Notes under the pieces: generated by a model | Database searches by the model: none | What the model was told of the DNA's origin: nothing | The model's input: only the letters and a program-made list of their open reading frames with translations | Shown: positions 1 to 6,377 of the stretch, one piece after another | How the letters are laid out: every line of letters begins with the position of its first letter | Position numbering within the stretch: position 1 is the first letter of the stretch | Assembly (NCBI GenBank): GCA_002898115.1 | Contig: BDTL01000153.1 | Span: 1-10,141 of the forward strand | Reading direction: 5' to 3' | Length of the DNA stretch: 10,141 nucleotides | Origin: a bacterium BMS3Bbin02 | GTDB lineage: Bacteria > Actinomycetota > Acidimicrobiia > Spongiisociales > UBA5794 | Made by a program: the position numbers and the translations under genes

Positions 1-242
1 CTTGCAAGCTGGCCGCGTCGGCAAGCATTGTTGGTGCGATCGTCGGTGAGATCTCTTCGGGCGTCGGAGGCGGGATCGGACGTCTCATTCTCGATTTTGC
101 ATCGCGCTACACAACCGGTCCTGAGCGTCTGTACGCGTCGGTCGCCGGCGCCGCGGTGCTCGGGATTGTCGTGTTCGGGCTCATCTCACTTGCTGAGCGT
201 TACGCACTCGGTGGAAGAACACAGGAGAACCCACTCACGTGA
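1..242 (+). CDS. ABC transporter permease, C-terminal fragment (SsuC/TauC-like), cut by the window edge
   Basis: The reading frame is open from the left edge (first full codon at 3) to TGA at 240-242, giving 79 visible residues. The fragment has the typical end of a BPD_transp_1 inner-membrane permease of the nitrate/sulfonate/taurine/NMT1 importer class: a helix reading AASASIVGAIVGEISSG, a glycine-rich GVGGGIGRLI turn, then a last hydrophobic segment (AGAAVLGIVVFGLISLAERY) and a short polar tail. The EAA loop that docks on the ATPase would lie upstream, outside the window. The stop overlaps the GTG start of the ATPase gene (GTGA), so the two are translationally coupled. A second complete permease follows the ATPase, so this system probably uses two different permease subunits. 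The family call is fairly safe from the short piece; the substrate is not visible. Confidence 0.8.
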   Translation, partial: CKLAASASIVGAIVGEISSGVGGGIGRLILDFASRYTTGPERLYASVAGAAVLGIVVFGLISLAERYALGGRTQENPLT

Positions 243-1030
243 ACGATGTCGTACCACCGTCAATCGCGGTCGAGGCGAGGGGCGCGAGCAAAGTCTTCAG
301 CCGCGGCAAACCGAACCAGGTAGTCGCACTTGAGAACATTGACCTGTCGGTCCGCCGTGGTGGGTTCGTCTCGCTGATCGGACCGTCGGGTTGTGGCAAA
401 TCGACTCTGCTGCGCCTGATGGCGGGGCTCGTGCCCGCGACAGAGGGCGAAATGCTCGTCAACGGAAAGTCTGCCGACCAGGCCCGCCGGGACCGTGACT
501 ACGGCATGGCCTTCCAGAGCGCCAGTTTGTTCGATTGGCGGACTGTCGCAAGGAACATCGAACTTCCGCTCGAGTTGCTCGGGTGGTCAAAGGCGCAGCG
601 AGCCGACCGGACGAAGGAAATGTTGAACCTCGTCCAGTTGAGCGAGTTCGCAGAGCACTATCCGAATCAGTTGTCGGGCGGGATGCAACAGCGGGTGGCG
701 ATAGCACGGGCCCTGTCGTTCGAACCGTCAATCTTGTTGATGGATGAGCCGTTTGGTGCGCTTGACGAGATGACACGCGAACACATGCAAGCAGAGCTTC
801 TTCGGATCTGGGGAGACACTCAAACCTCGGTGGTGTTCGTGACCCACTCCATACCTGAGGCGGTGTTCCTTGCCCAGCGGGTGATCGTGATGTCCCCGCG
901 GCCGGGACGCATCATTGCGGACATACATGTGGACCTTGGTTCGCGCGACGTTGACACGCGAGAGGACCCCGAGTTTTTCAGGAAGATCACTGAGGTCCGC
1001 GAGGCGTTGCGGGCAATAGAAGGGCATTGA
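239..1030 (+). CDS. ABC transporter ATP-binding protein, nitrate/sulfonate/taurine (SsuB/TauB) type
   Basis: Cytoplasmic ATPase that powers an ABC importer by ATP hydrolysis; 263 residues, normal for the SsuB/TauB family. All nucleotide-binding motifs are present: Walker A GPSGCGKST (48-56), Q-loop Q93, signature LSGGMQQ (145-151), Walker B ILLMDE (165-170), D-loop ALD (174-176) and H-loop H203. The stretch MDEPFGALDEMTR and the phrase VMSPRPGRI near residue 220 are typical of this importer subfamily. Start is GTG 239, overlapping the upstream permease stop as GTGA, with AGGAG at 223-227. The stop TGA at 1028-1030 overlaps the next permease ATG by one base. Nothing is missing or odd. The exact substrate cannot be read from the ATPase. 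Confidence 0.95.
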   Translation: MNDVVPPSIAVEARGASKVFSRGKPNQVVALENIDLSVRRGGFVSLIGPSGCGKSTLLRLMAGLVPATEGEMLVNGKSADQARRDRDYGMAFQSASLFDWRTVARNIELPLELLGWSKAQRADRTKEMLNLVQLSEFAEHYPNQLSGGMQQRVAIARALSFEPSILLMDEPFGALDEMTREHMQAELLRIWGDTQTSVVFVTHSIPEAVFLAQRVIVMSPRPGRIIADIHVDLGSRDVDTREDPEFFRKITEVREALRAIEGH

Positions 1031-1812
1031 TGAACAACCCACGGCTTCGCGCAATTGCTCCAGCCCTCATTGTGGGTATCGGTGGGCTCGTGCTGTGGGA
1101 ACTCGTGCTTACGGTGCTGAACCCTCAGGCGTTCGTCCTTCCACGTCCTTCGGTGATTGCCGGAAAGGTGGTCGAACAATGGAGCACCATCGTCACAGCG
1201 ACCCGCAGCACAGGTTTTGTTGCAGTGACAGGTCTTATTGCCGGAGCGTTCTTTGGTGTCGTCGTCGCGGTTCTCGTCTCGCGGTTCCGACTTGTGAGCG
1301 AGGCGGTCACGCCGCTCGCCGTTGCTGTCAACGCGATTCCGATCATTGCGCTGGCGCCGATTTTCAATTTCTGGTTCGGTTTACGCTCGCCCCGTTCGAA
1401 CCAGGGCATTGTCGTTTTGCTCGTGTTTTTCCCGGTATTTGTCAACACGGTCCGGGGTCTGACCGAAGTGCACCAGGGTCAGCTTGATCTTATGGAATCG
1501 TTCGCCGCCACGAAGTGGGAGACGCTGAAACAGGTGAGGATTCCCAACGCCCTCCCGTACCTCTTTACATCACTTAAGATCGCATCATCGCTTGCGGTGA
1601 TCGCTGCGATCGTCGCCGAATACTTTGGTGGCGATCAGGCTGCACTTGGCCAGTTGATCGTTCAACAGGCCGCGCTCTCTCGTTACTCGTCTGCATGGGC
1701 CGGCGTTCTTGCGGGTACGCTGATGGGGATGGCTTTGTACCTCATTGTCGTCATCCTCGAACGGCGACTCATGCCATGGCAGGTGACCGAGACAGAGCGA
1801 CCTGGTGGTTAA
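1030..1812 (+). CDS. ABC transporter permease (SsuC/TauC/NMT1-THI5 importer type)
   Basis: Inner-membrane channel subunit of the importer, 260 residues. Hydrophobic segments lie near residues 9-30, 62-84, 94-117, 126-144, 182-199 and 222-243, matching the usual six-helix permease. The ATPase-docking EAA-type loop is at about 155-182 (ESFAATKWETLKQVRIPNALP). The entry phrase FVLPRPS (35-41) is the usual FxxPxPS motif after helix 1. I chose ATG 1030 over TTG 1027 because AGAAGGG at 1018-1024 is properly spaced from the ATG and much too close to the TTG; the ATG also gives the tight TGATG junction with the ATPase. With the truncated permease at the left edge this makes a two-permease system, probably a heterodimer. 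Confidence 0.93.
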   Translation: MNNPRLRAIAPALIVGIGGLVLWELVLTVLNPQAFVLPRPSVIAGKVVEQWSTIVTATRSTGFVAVTGLIAGAFFGVVVAVLVSRFRLVSEAVTPLAVAVNAIPIIALAPIFNFWFGLRSPRSNQGIVVLLVFFPVFVNTVRGLTEVHQGQLDLMESFAATKWETLKQVRIPNALPYLFTSLKIASSLAVIAAIVAEYFGGDQAALGQLIVQQAALSRYSSAWAGVLAGTLMGMALYLIVVILERRLMPWQVTETERPGG

Positions 1813-1834
1813 CCATTCCGAGCGGAGAAACAAG

Positions 1835-1852
1835 AGAAGGAGAGGGTTTATG
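1835..1852 (+). promoter_or_regulatory. Ribosome binding site that sets the start of the substrate-binding protein
   Basis: AAGGAG at 1837-1842, inside a purine-rich run 1835-1846, sits seven bases before ATG 1850. It settles the start: an in-frame GTG at 1805, overlapping the permease stop, would add 15 polar residues ahead of the signal peptide and has no such site. A strong site here fits the usual need for more binding protein than membrane subunits. Confidence 0.8.
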
Positions 1853-3004
1853 ACGAAGAGGAAGAGAGGCAAGGCGAGACTGTTCGGTTTCGTGCTTGTC
1901 ATGGCGCTGGTCGCGGCCGCGTGTGGCGGTGGCACTGAAGCCACAACGACTACTGCGGCTGATGCGGGTGGTGGGGAAGAGCCGATGGTGCTTACCCCGA
2001 TCACGCTGCAACTCCAGTGGTTCACCCAGGCACAGTTCGCGGGGTATTACGCCGCTGTCGACCAGGGGTTCTACGAGGACCTCGGTCTTGATGTAACCAT
2101 CATCCAGGGTGGCATCGACATTCTGCCGGCGACCGTCCTGGATTCGGGTGCCGCAGACTTTGCGATTTCATGGGTGCCGCGTGGTCTCGTACCGCGCGAA
2201 GAAGGACTCAACATCACCAACATCGCGCAGATCTTTGAGAGATCCGCGACGCTACAGGTCTCGTTCAAGGAAACGGGCATCAAGTCTGTTGCCGATCTTG
2301 CGGGCAAGACGGTCGGAAACTGGGGCTTCGGTAACGAGTTTGAACTCCTGGCCGGGTTGCGCAGCGCGGGTCTCGATCCCGACAATGATGTCACGCTTGT
2401 GCAGCAGCAGTTCGACATGCTGGCGCTTATCTCCGGAGAGATCGATGCCGCCCAGGCAATGATCTACAACGAATACGCGCAGGTGCTCGAAACAATCAAC
2501 CCGGATACAGGTGAACTGTTCACGGCCGACGATCTTGACGTCATCAACTGGAATGACGTCGGGACCGCCATGCTCCAGGACGCGATCTGGGCCGACGCCG
2601 ACAGGCTCGAAACAGATGCTGAGTATCGGGCAAACGCGGTGAAGTTCGTTGAGGCATCGATGCGTGGATGGATCTTCTGTCGTGACAACGTCGACAGGTG
2701 TGTCGATATCGTGCTCGATGCCGGTCCGACGCTCGGCGAGTCACACCAGAAGTGGCAGATGAACGAGATCAACGGTCTCATCTGGCCATCGTCCGGCGGC
2801 ATCGGTCTCCTGGACCAGGGTCTGTGGGATCAGACGGTTGCGGTCGCGACAGCTGAGAGCATTCTCTCCGCACCGCCGACGGATGGTGCGTTCCGGACGG
2901 ACATTGCTCAGGAAGCCCTCGATAACCTGAAGGCTGCCGGCGTGGATGTGAATGGATCCGGTTGGAGTCCTATCACCGTCGAACTCAAGCCTGGCGGCGA
3001 GTAG
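1850..3004 (+). CDS. ABC transporter substrate-binding lipoprotein, NMT1/THI5-like family
   Basis: Extracytoplasmic receptor of the importer, 384 residues. The N-terminus is a lipoprotein signal: MTKRKRGKAR, a hydrophobic core, then lipobox LVAAAC with the lipidated Cys at 25, followed by a Gly/Thr/Ala-rich flexible linker (26-46). The mature part opens with ITLQLQWFTQAQFAGYYAA (51-69), then DQGFYEDLGLDV and IIQGG, the classic first strand and helix of the NMT1/THI5/SsuA binding fold. Proteins with this QWxxQAQFAGYY opening have been assigned to thiamine-pyrimidine (ThiY-like) and riboflavin (RibY-like) uptake, others to sulfonates. Those are the candidate ligands, but none can be chosen from this sequence, and no riboswitch is visible because the operon's 5' end is outside the window. 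The gene is last in the operon and is followed by a strong terminator-like hairpin. Confidence 0.9.
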   Translation: MTKRKRGKARLFGFVLVMALVAAACGGGTEATTTTAADAGGGEEPMVLTPITLQLQWFTQAQFAGYYAAVDQGFYEDLGLDVTIIQGGIDILPATVLDSGAADFAISWVPRGLVPREEGLNITNIAQIFERSATLQVSFKETGIKSVADLAGKTVGNWGFGNEFELLAGLRSAGLDPDNDVTLVQQQFDMLALISGEIDAAQAMIYNEYAQVLETINPDTGELFTADDLDVINWNDVGTAMLQDAIWADADRLETDAEYRANAVKFVEASMRGWIFCRDNVDRCVDIVLDAGPTLGESHQKWQMNEINGLIWPSSGGIGLLDQGLWDQTVAVATAESILSAPPTDGAFRTDIAQEALDNLKAAGVDVNGSGWSPITVELKPGGE

Positions 3005-3028
3005 AGCGAACCAAAGACGAACCGACGC

Positions 3029-3064
3029 GGAGCCACCCTTGTCCCACGGGGCGAGGGTGGCTCC
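3029..3064. terminator. Strong inverted repeat between convergent operons, likely bidirectional terminator
   Basis: GGAGCCACCCT (3029-3039) pairs perfectly with AGGGTGGCTCC (3054-3064) around a 14-base loop, an 11-bp GC-rich stem. A further CGC/GCG pairing (3026-3028 with 3068-3070) is possible across a small bulge. It lies 25 bp after the substrate-binding gene stop and 7 bp after the stop of the oppositely oriented AhpD-like gene, so it can serve both. There is no U-tract on either side, which is common for hairpins in high-GC actinobacteria. Terminator function is inferred from position and structure. Confidence 0.7.
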
Positions 3065-3070
3065 CTCGCG

Positions 3071-4057
3071 TCAGTGCTTGATGAGGTCGAGCAGTCCGAG
3101 CTTCGTGATGATCTCGTGTTCACGGTCGATCGTTTGCCGGGGGATGGGGATACCGGATCCTTCCGCGATTCGGTTCATCATCTCAAAGTTGCCCAAAGCC
3201 GCGGCGGCATCCACGAGAGCTTCCGGTCCGAGGAGGGTGATGATGTCCTGGTGCGTGTCAGCGAGGGAGCTATCCGACTTGCCGAGGACCACATCAACGA
3301 AGCGGAGCAACGCGTTGCCGCCGGGTATGCCGATGGGGAGAGACGTGTCGCTGACCACGGCAAGGTCTAGTTCGTAACCAAAGCTGATAGAGCTCTCACG
3401 GAGCATCTGCACATGGATGATGGTTCAGTAGAAACACTCGTTGATGAGCGACGTTCGTGACGATACGAGTTCTATCTGGGCGCGGTTGAGGCCCGGGGAC
3501 CGTTCGAAATCGGAGAGCGCCATGTCCTGTTCGGTCATGTACTGCGGTCCGAACGAGTCGCGATACACCGCGGCGACCTCCGGTACGAGGTCGATCGCTC
3601 CGGGGATCGCGTCCGGTGGCATCGGCAGATGAGTTCGCCGACGTTTCAGCCCCGTGGCGATGTTTCCGGTGGCTGGTCCCGGTAGCGGTTCCGGCAGAGC
3701 TACCAGGTCGACTCCTAACGCTCGATGGGCGCCGTCAACAGCGCTGAGCAGCGCTACGAGACCCACCGTCTCTGCCGCCGCGGCATCCCCGGTCTCCTCG
3801 GCAGCGTTGCGGACTGTAGACTCGGAAACGGCTGCGGGATCGGTGTACAACGTGCTGGCCAGTCGTCCCAGCGCCGGGGGAATCACATTGGTAGTCGCTA
3901 CGGCGCCGGCGCGTACCGACGCGAGCAGGGTCGATCTCTGTGCGGCGTCGAGTACGGGTCCGGGTTCGGCGAAATGATTCCAGATCCTTTGATATGTGTT
4001 CTTCAGGTCTTCGCGTACGGGCACCGGGGACTGTGCGAAGTCGAACATGGGTCTCAT
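3071..4057 (-). CDS. AhpD/carboxymuconolactone-decarboxylase-like selenoprotein (in-frame TGA read as Sec, CxxU motif)
   Basis: One reading frame of 328 residues from ATG 4057 to TGA 3071-3073, with one internal TGA at 3425-3427 (residue 211). The N-terminal half (PPALGRLA near 55-62, then ALGVDLVALPEPLPGPATG) looks like the helical domain of two-domain AhpD-like proteins. The second half has LNRAQIELVSSRTSLINECFY, then TGA, then TIIHVQMLRE. Family members carry C-x-x-C-x-x-x-H at this point, so the TGA replaces exactly the second redox Cys, giving C208-x-x-U211-x-x-x-H215. The 117 codons after it stay open and end family-like (NFEMMNRIAEGSGIPI). A SECIS-like hairpin follows the TGA. The expected role is thiol- or selenol-dependent peroxide or organic hydroperoxide reduction in the cytoplasm. 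An in-frame TTG at 4075 overlapping the upstream stop, and ATG 4048, are alternative starts; no clear ribosome site decides. The alternative reading is a gene broken by a Cys-to-stop mutation, which I find less likely. Confidence 0.8.
3376..3427 (-). promoter_or_regulatory. Candidate bacterial SECIS element with its Sec TGA codon
   Basis: On the - strand the Sec TGA (3427-3425) is followed by a foldable stretch. The apical part is GCUC (3404-3401), loop CGUGA (3400-3396), GAGC (3395-3392). Below it GCAGAU (3410-3405) pairs with AUCAGC (3388-3383) with one A-A mismatch and a UCU bulge (3391-3389). The base is AACCA (3425-3421) with UGGUU (3380-3376). There are 24 bases between the TGA and the apical loop, and a G is the second loop base followed by U. 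The published bacterial SECIS rules ask for a 16-37 base spacer, an upper stem of at least 4 bp and a G among the first two loop bases; all are met. This was folded by eye; no energy was computed. Confidence 0.7.
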
Positions 4058-4071
4058 GGTATGGCCAGGAC

Positions 4072-4254
4072 TCAATGGATCGCACGAATAAGGAGTACGC
4101 CGAGCGCGGTGAAGCTCAGACCGAACACGAGGACCCGCATGTCCTTATTGTTGCGTACCGATACGATGCCAATGGCCGAGAGAACCGCCCACGTTATGAG
4201 CTCCGCCGGAGCGCTACCGCTGGTGGAGGCAAGCACGACCAACGTGTCGGTCAC
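4072..4254 (-). CDS. Small two-helix membrane protein, 60 aa, paralogue of the 58-aa protein at 4834-5010
   Basis: Starts at GTG 4254, overlapping the DUF1684 stop as GTGA, with GGAG six bases upstream (4261-4264); ends at TGA 4072-4074. Two hydrophobic stretches, AELITWAVLSAIGIVSV (18-34) and MRVLVFGLSFTALGVLLI (39-56), are joined by a short charged turn RNNKD, so it should be a membrane hairpin. Without gaps it matches the 58-aa protein upstream at about 20 of 52 positions, including NKDxRVLVxGxS and the end RAxH. I do not recognise the family and give no function. The tight overlap on one side and close contact with the AhpD-like gene on the other imply co-translation with both. Homology to its sister gene is the main argument that it is real. 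Confidence 0.75.
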   Translation of the reverse strand: MTDTLVVLASTSGSAPAELITWAVLSAIGIVSVRNNKDMRVLVFGLSFTALGVLLIRAIH

Positions 4255-4760
4255 CCGGGACTCCGCTCACCCGCACGGATTGCCACCGACAACCAATTCT
4301 CGTGTGGCGGCAGGGCGCAGGAATAGTTGTCGTTGTAGGCACAGAACGGCGCGTAGGCATAATTGAAATCGATGACAGCGGTACCGTCCCCATGGGGGTG
4401 GATGTCAATGTATCGGCCCGCACCGTACGTTTCGGAGCCCGAGGTTGCATCCCGGAAGGGCAAGAACAGACTCTCGTGACCGGTCGAGTACAACGCGAAC
4501 GTTGTGTCCTCTCCGTCTACGGACACGGTCGCTCTCGCAACCCGGGTGTAGGTCCGCTCGTTACCGTCGGTTGTCGAGATTGTTACTTCTGTCGGGTCAA
4601 CGGGATCGAGCGCGACGTCAAAGACGAGGTCTTCGTTGGGCTCGAAGTATGAAAGTCCATCGAAGTCGTGTTGCGCTTCATGACGAAGGGGGGATTGCTC
4701 GGAGAGCTTGAAGAAGCGGTCCTTGTCAGAGCGGAACTTGAGGAGGTCTACAGCATTCAT
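4251..4760 (-). CDS. DUF1684 family protein
   Basis: 169 residues from ATG 4760 to TGA 4251-4253. The order of motifs is that of DUF1684 (PF07920): an N-terminal helix with FRSDKDRFFK (9-18), SPL (23-25), FDGLSYFEPN (33-42), then beta-rich sequence, LFLPFRDATSG (98-108), ETYGAGRYIDI (110-120) and the signature DFNYAYAPFCAYN...CALPPHENWL (131-157), closing with the family's usual AGE. The biochemical function of DUF1684 is not established. Two Cys (C140, C148) lie in the signature and might bind metal or form a disulfide. No signal peptide is seen, so it is probably cytoplasmic. No clear ribosome site precedes the ATG, and 73 bp separate it from the small gene upstream. It overlaps the following 60-aa gene and so shares a transcript with the AhpD-like selenoprotein. 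Confidence 0.88.
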   Translation of the reverse strand: MNAVDLLKFRSDKDRFFKLSEQSPLRHEAQHDFDGLSYFEPNEDLVFDVALDPVDPTEVTISTTDGNERTYTRVARATVSVDGEDTTFALYSTGHESLFLPFRDATSGSETYGAGRYIDIHPHGDGTAVIDFNYAYAPFCAYNDNYSCALPPHENWLSVAIRAGERSPG

Positions 4761-4833
4761 AGTGACGGCAACAGTAGTCGCGCGGTTCTATTCCCAGGGT
4801 CGGTTCCGGCGTGCCGAATCGGTAGGGAGAGCG

Positions 4834-5010
4834 TCAATGGAGCGCGCGGACTCCCATCAATGAGAACACCAGCAGACTCACACCGATCACAAGAACTCGG
4901 TAGTCCTTGTTCTGTCGGGTGCGGCGGATGGCGACCCCGGTGAGGGCCGTCCAGAGAACAAGTTGAAACAGGACGCCGCCGTCGGTCGACGGCAGGAAGA
5001 TATCGATCAT
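4834..5010 (-). CDS. Small two-helix membrane protein, 58 aa (short gene easily missed)
   Basis: ATG 5010 to TGA 4834-4836, 58 residues. Two hydrophobic segments, VLFQLVLWTALTGVAI (13-28) and RVLVIGVSLLVFSLMGV (38-54), flank the basic turn RRTRQNKDY. It is a clear relative of the 60-aa protein on the other side of DUF1684: shared STxG near the N-terminus, NKDxRVLVxGxS in the middle, RALH/RAIH at the end, about 20 identities in 52 aligned residues. That similarity in frame on the same strand is the evidence for coding. No convincing ribosome site precedes the ATG, so it may be translated leaderless or from a weak site. Function and partners are unknown; the pair may form a heterodimeric membrane unit, which is speculation. 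Confidence 0.7.
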   Translation of the reverse strand: MIDIFLPSTDGGVLFQLVLWTALTGVAIRRTRQNKDYRVLVIGVSLLVFSLMGVRALH

Positions 5011-5052
5011 GAGAGTGGCTGTTACGTTGTGGGACTACCGGATGCTCGCGGT

Positions 5053-6123
5053 CTACACGCCAGGGTCGAAACATCCTTCTACCGAGGCAGGCCCCTCTTT
5101 TTCATTCAGGTCGACGGCGGTGATGATGTAACACGTCTTGCCGACTGTATCTTCCCGTGGCCAGTCGATGAAGTACACCCGGCCCGACATGAGTGTGTCG
5201 GGTCCGAAGAAATACGGTTCAGGGACGTAGATGTACGGTCCTCCGGGGAACTCGCTGAAATAGGCGTTGTAGGACGCAATGTCGCCCTCGGGATTCGGGT
5301 CCCACGATACGAACACTTCCCCGCTGCCGCCGCCCAGCCCGACGGTCACGCCCATCACCTGACTCGGTGCCCCGGGTGTCGAATCGAAACACTCTTCGAC
5401 CGATCGGGGGCCTTCCTGACCAGAGGCATCGACGGCGCTGACCTGATAACAGGTCTCTCCCGACGTTTGCGCCCTTGGCCAGTCGATGATGTACCAGCGC
5501 CCCGACATTCTTGTCGCGGGACCCAACGTGTACGGCTCGGGGACGAGTGCCTTCGTTCCGCCCGGCAGTTCGCTGAACCACACGTTGTAGCTGTCAATGT
5601 CCGCCTCAGGGTTCGGCTCCCACGAGACGTCTATCTCATTGCTGCCTCCGCTCAGGGTGACGATGAGATCCTGTACCTGGCCCGGCGCCGGGTCGAGGGC
5701 GCGGTGGAGGAACGCGGCCATTTGCTCGCGGGTGACGTTCTCGGTCGGGCAGAAGCGGTCGTTCGCCGGTGGGTTGCAGCCCTGGGTGATGCCTGCGGCT
5801 GCGAGTTTGGCGATGTCGTTTTCGAATACGGAGCCGTCGTCGTCGGTGAAGGTGTTGCCTCCGCCGTTGTCGGTGAGGCCGAGGGCGCGGACTAAGAACG
5901 CGGCCATTTGCTCGCGGGTGACGTTCTCGGTCGGGCAGAAGCGGTCGTTGGTCGGTGGGTTGCAGCCCTGGGTGATACCTTGAGCGGCAAGCCATGCAAT
6001 GTCGGATGAGAAGACATTGCTGTCGGGTACATCGGTGAATGTGTCAGTCGCAGTCGCCGGTACGGCTACACCGAGCACCATGACCACGGCCAGGCCGAGA
6101 AGAACGAATCGTCGAGGTTGCAT
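5053..6123 (-). CDS. Secreted protein with two SLH-like repeats and two fibronectin type III-like domains
   Basis: 356 residues from ATG 6123; GGAAG eight bases upstream favours it over ATG 6138. The signal peptide is MQPRRF, a hydrophobic core, then likely cleavage after PATA (about residue 25). SLH-like repeats lie at 28-82 and 91-143, each with TFTD, GITQGCNPPxNDRFCP and VTREQMAAFLxRAL; the two Cys per repeat may form a disulfide. Fibronectin III-like domains follow at about 149-246 and 256-352. Each has VSWxPNPExDIxSYN, VPEPY, MSGRxYxIDWPR and closes with a Cys pair in CYxxxAVD...SVExCFD. SLH repeats in known proteins bind cell-wall polymers, so this is probably a surface-anchored adhesive or structural protein; no catalytic motif is seen. 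The two Fn3 units resemble each other strongly, suggesting an internal duplication. It is the farthest upstream gene of the - strand block; whether it shares the transcript of the small genes 42 bp on is unclear. Confidence 0.85.
   Translation of the reverse strand: MQPRRFVLLGLAVVMVLGVAVPATATDTFTDVPDSNVFSSDIAWLAAQGITQGCNPPTNDRFCPTENVTREQMAAFLVRALGLTDNGGGNTFTDDDGSVFENDIAKLAAAGITQGCNPPANDRFCPTENVTREQMAAFLHRALDPAPGQVQDLIVTLSGGSNEIDVSWEPNPEADIDSYNVWFSELPGGTKALVPEPYTLGPATRMSGRWYIIDWPRAQTSGETCYQVSAVDASGQEGPRSVEECFDSTPGAPSQVMGVTVGLGGGSGEVFVSWDPNPEGDIASYNAYFSEFPGGPYIYVPEPYFFGPDTLMSGRVYFIDWPREDTVGKTCYIITAVDLNEKEGPASVEGCFDPGV
5710..5790 (-). repeat. Direct repeat copy A inside the SLH-encoding region
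   Basis: An 81-base stretch matches 5896-5976 at 79 of 81 positions by eye; the spacing is 186 bases, exactly 62 codons. It encodes the end of the second SLH-like repeat (GITQGCNPPAND...MAAF). Such DNA-level identity, including third codon positions, points to recent duplication or gene conversion between the modules. Confidence 0.9.
5896..5976 (-). repeat. Direct repeat copy B inside the SLH-encoding region
   Basis: Partner of 5710-5790, encoding the same part of the first SLH-like repeat (GITQGCNPPTND...MAAF). The two differences fall in the codons for the Ala/Thr and Asn region after GCNPP. A recombination between the copies would remove exactly one 62-residue module in frame. Confidence 0.9.
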
Positions 6124-6377
6124 GTGTCCCACTTCCATGTCTCGTAAAACGTGTTGTCCCCAACCTTACCAAAGCGTGGGAAACGCGCGGCTTGCGAGCG
6201 CAAAGGCTTTCCCGGTTGCTCGGATCCGCGCAGGGAACCAGATGGACCCTCCCGGTCGTCAAAGTGGTAGACGCTGGCGCGGCAAGTAGCGTTCTTGCTG
6301 TCGGCTCCGTGGGTACGTTGTTGACAGCTCTTTGCCGGTCTCTTTCACCGAGTGGTGGATCGAAAGAGTTACGACCA

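Noticed and set aside
28..333. 101-aa + strand frame at the left edge
   Set aside because: Out-of-frame shadow across the permease end and ATPase start; rich in Ser/Arg with no recognisable domain.
1805..1849. GTG 1805 as start of the substrate-binding protein
   Set aside because: It overlaps the permease stop but puts 15 polar residues before the signal peptide; ATG 1850 has AAGGAG at ideal spacing.
3071..3412. A separate 113-aa gene starting at GTG 3412, downstream of a 216-aa gene ending at 3425
   Set aside because: Both pieces are in the same frame, separated by a single TGA and four sense codons. The first lacks the catalytic His and the C-terminal helices, and the second lacks an independent ribosome site. 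Together they form one full-length AhpD-like protein.
3071..4057. Plain pseudogene by nonsense mutation
   Set aside because: Not excluded, but the TGA sits precisely at the redox Cys, a SECIS-like hairpin follows, and there is no other lesion in 328 codons. A random mutation would be unlikely to show all three.
4963..5895. 310-aa open frame on the + strand
   Set aside because: Antisense shadow of the SLH/Fn3 gene, whose signal peptide and repeats on the - strand are unmistakable; the + strand translation is Arg/Asp/Gly/Val-rich without domains.
6321..6349. TTGACA at 6321-6326 as a -35 box for the lipoprotein gene
   Set aside because: The hexamer is perfect and well placed, but nothing resembling a TAnnnT -10 box stands 16-18 bases downstream, so it was not listed as a promoter.
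6192..6377. N-terminal extension of the lipoprotein gene from ATG 6192
   Set aside because: It would bury the lipobox signal 62 residues inside the protein and would begin in the leader of the divergent SLH gene; ATG 6378 gives a perfect lipoprotein N-terminus.
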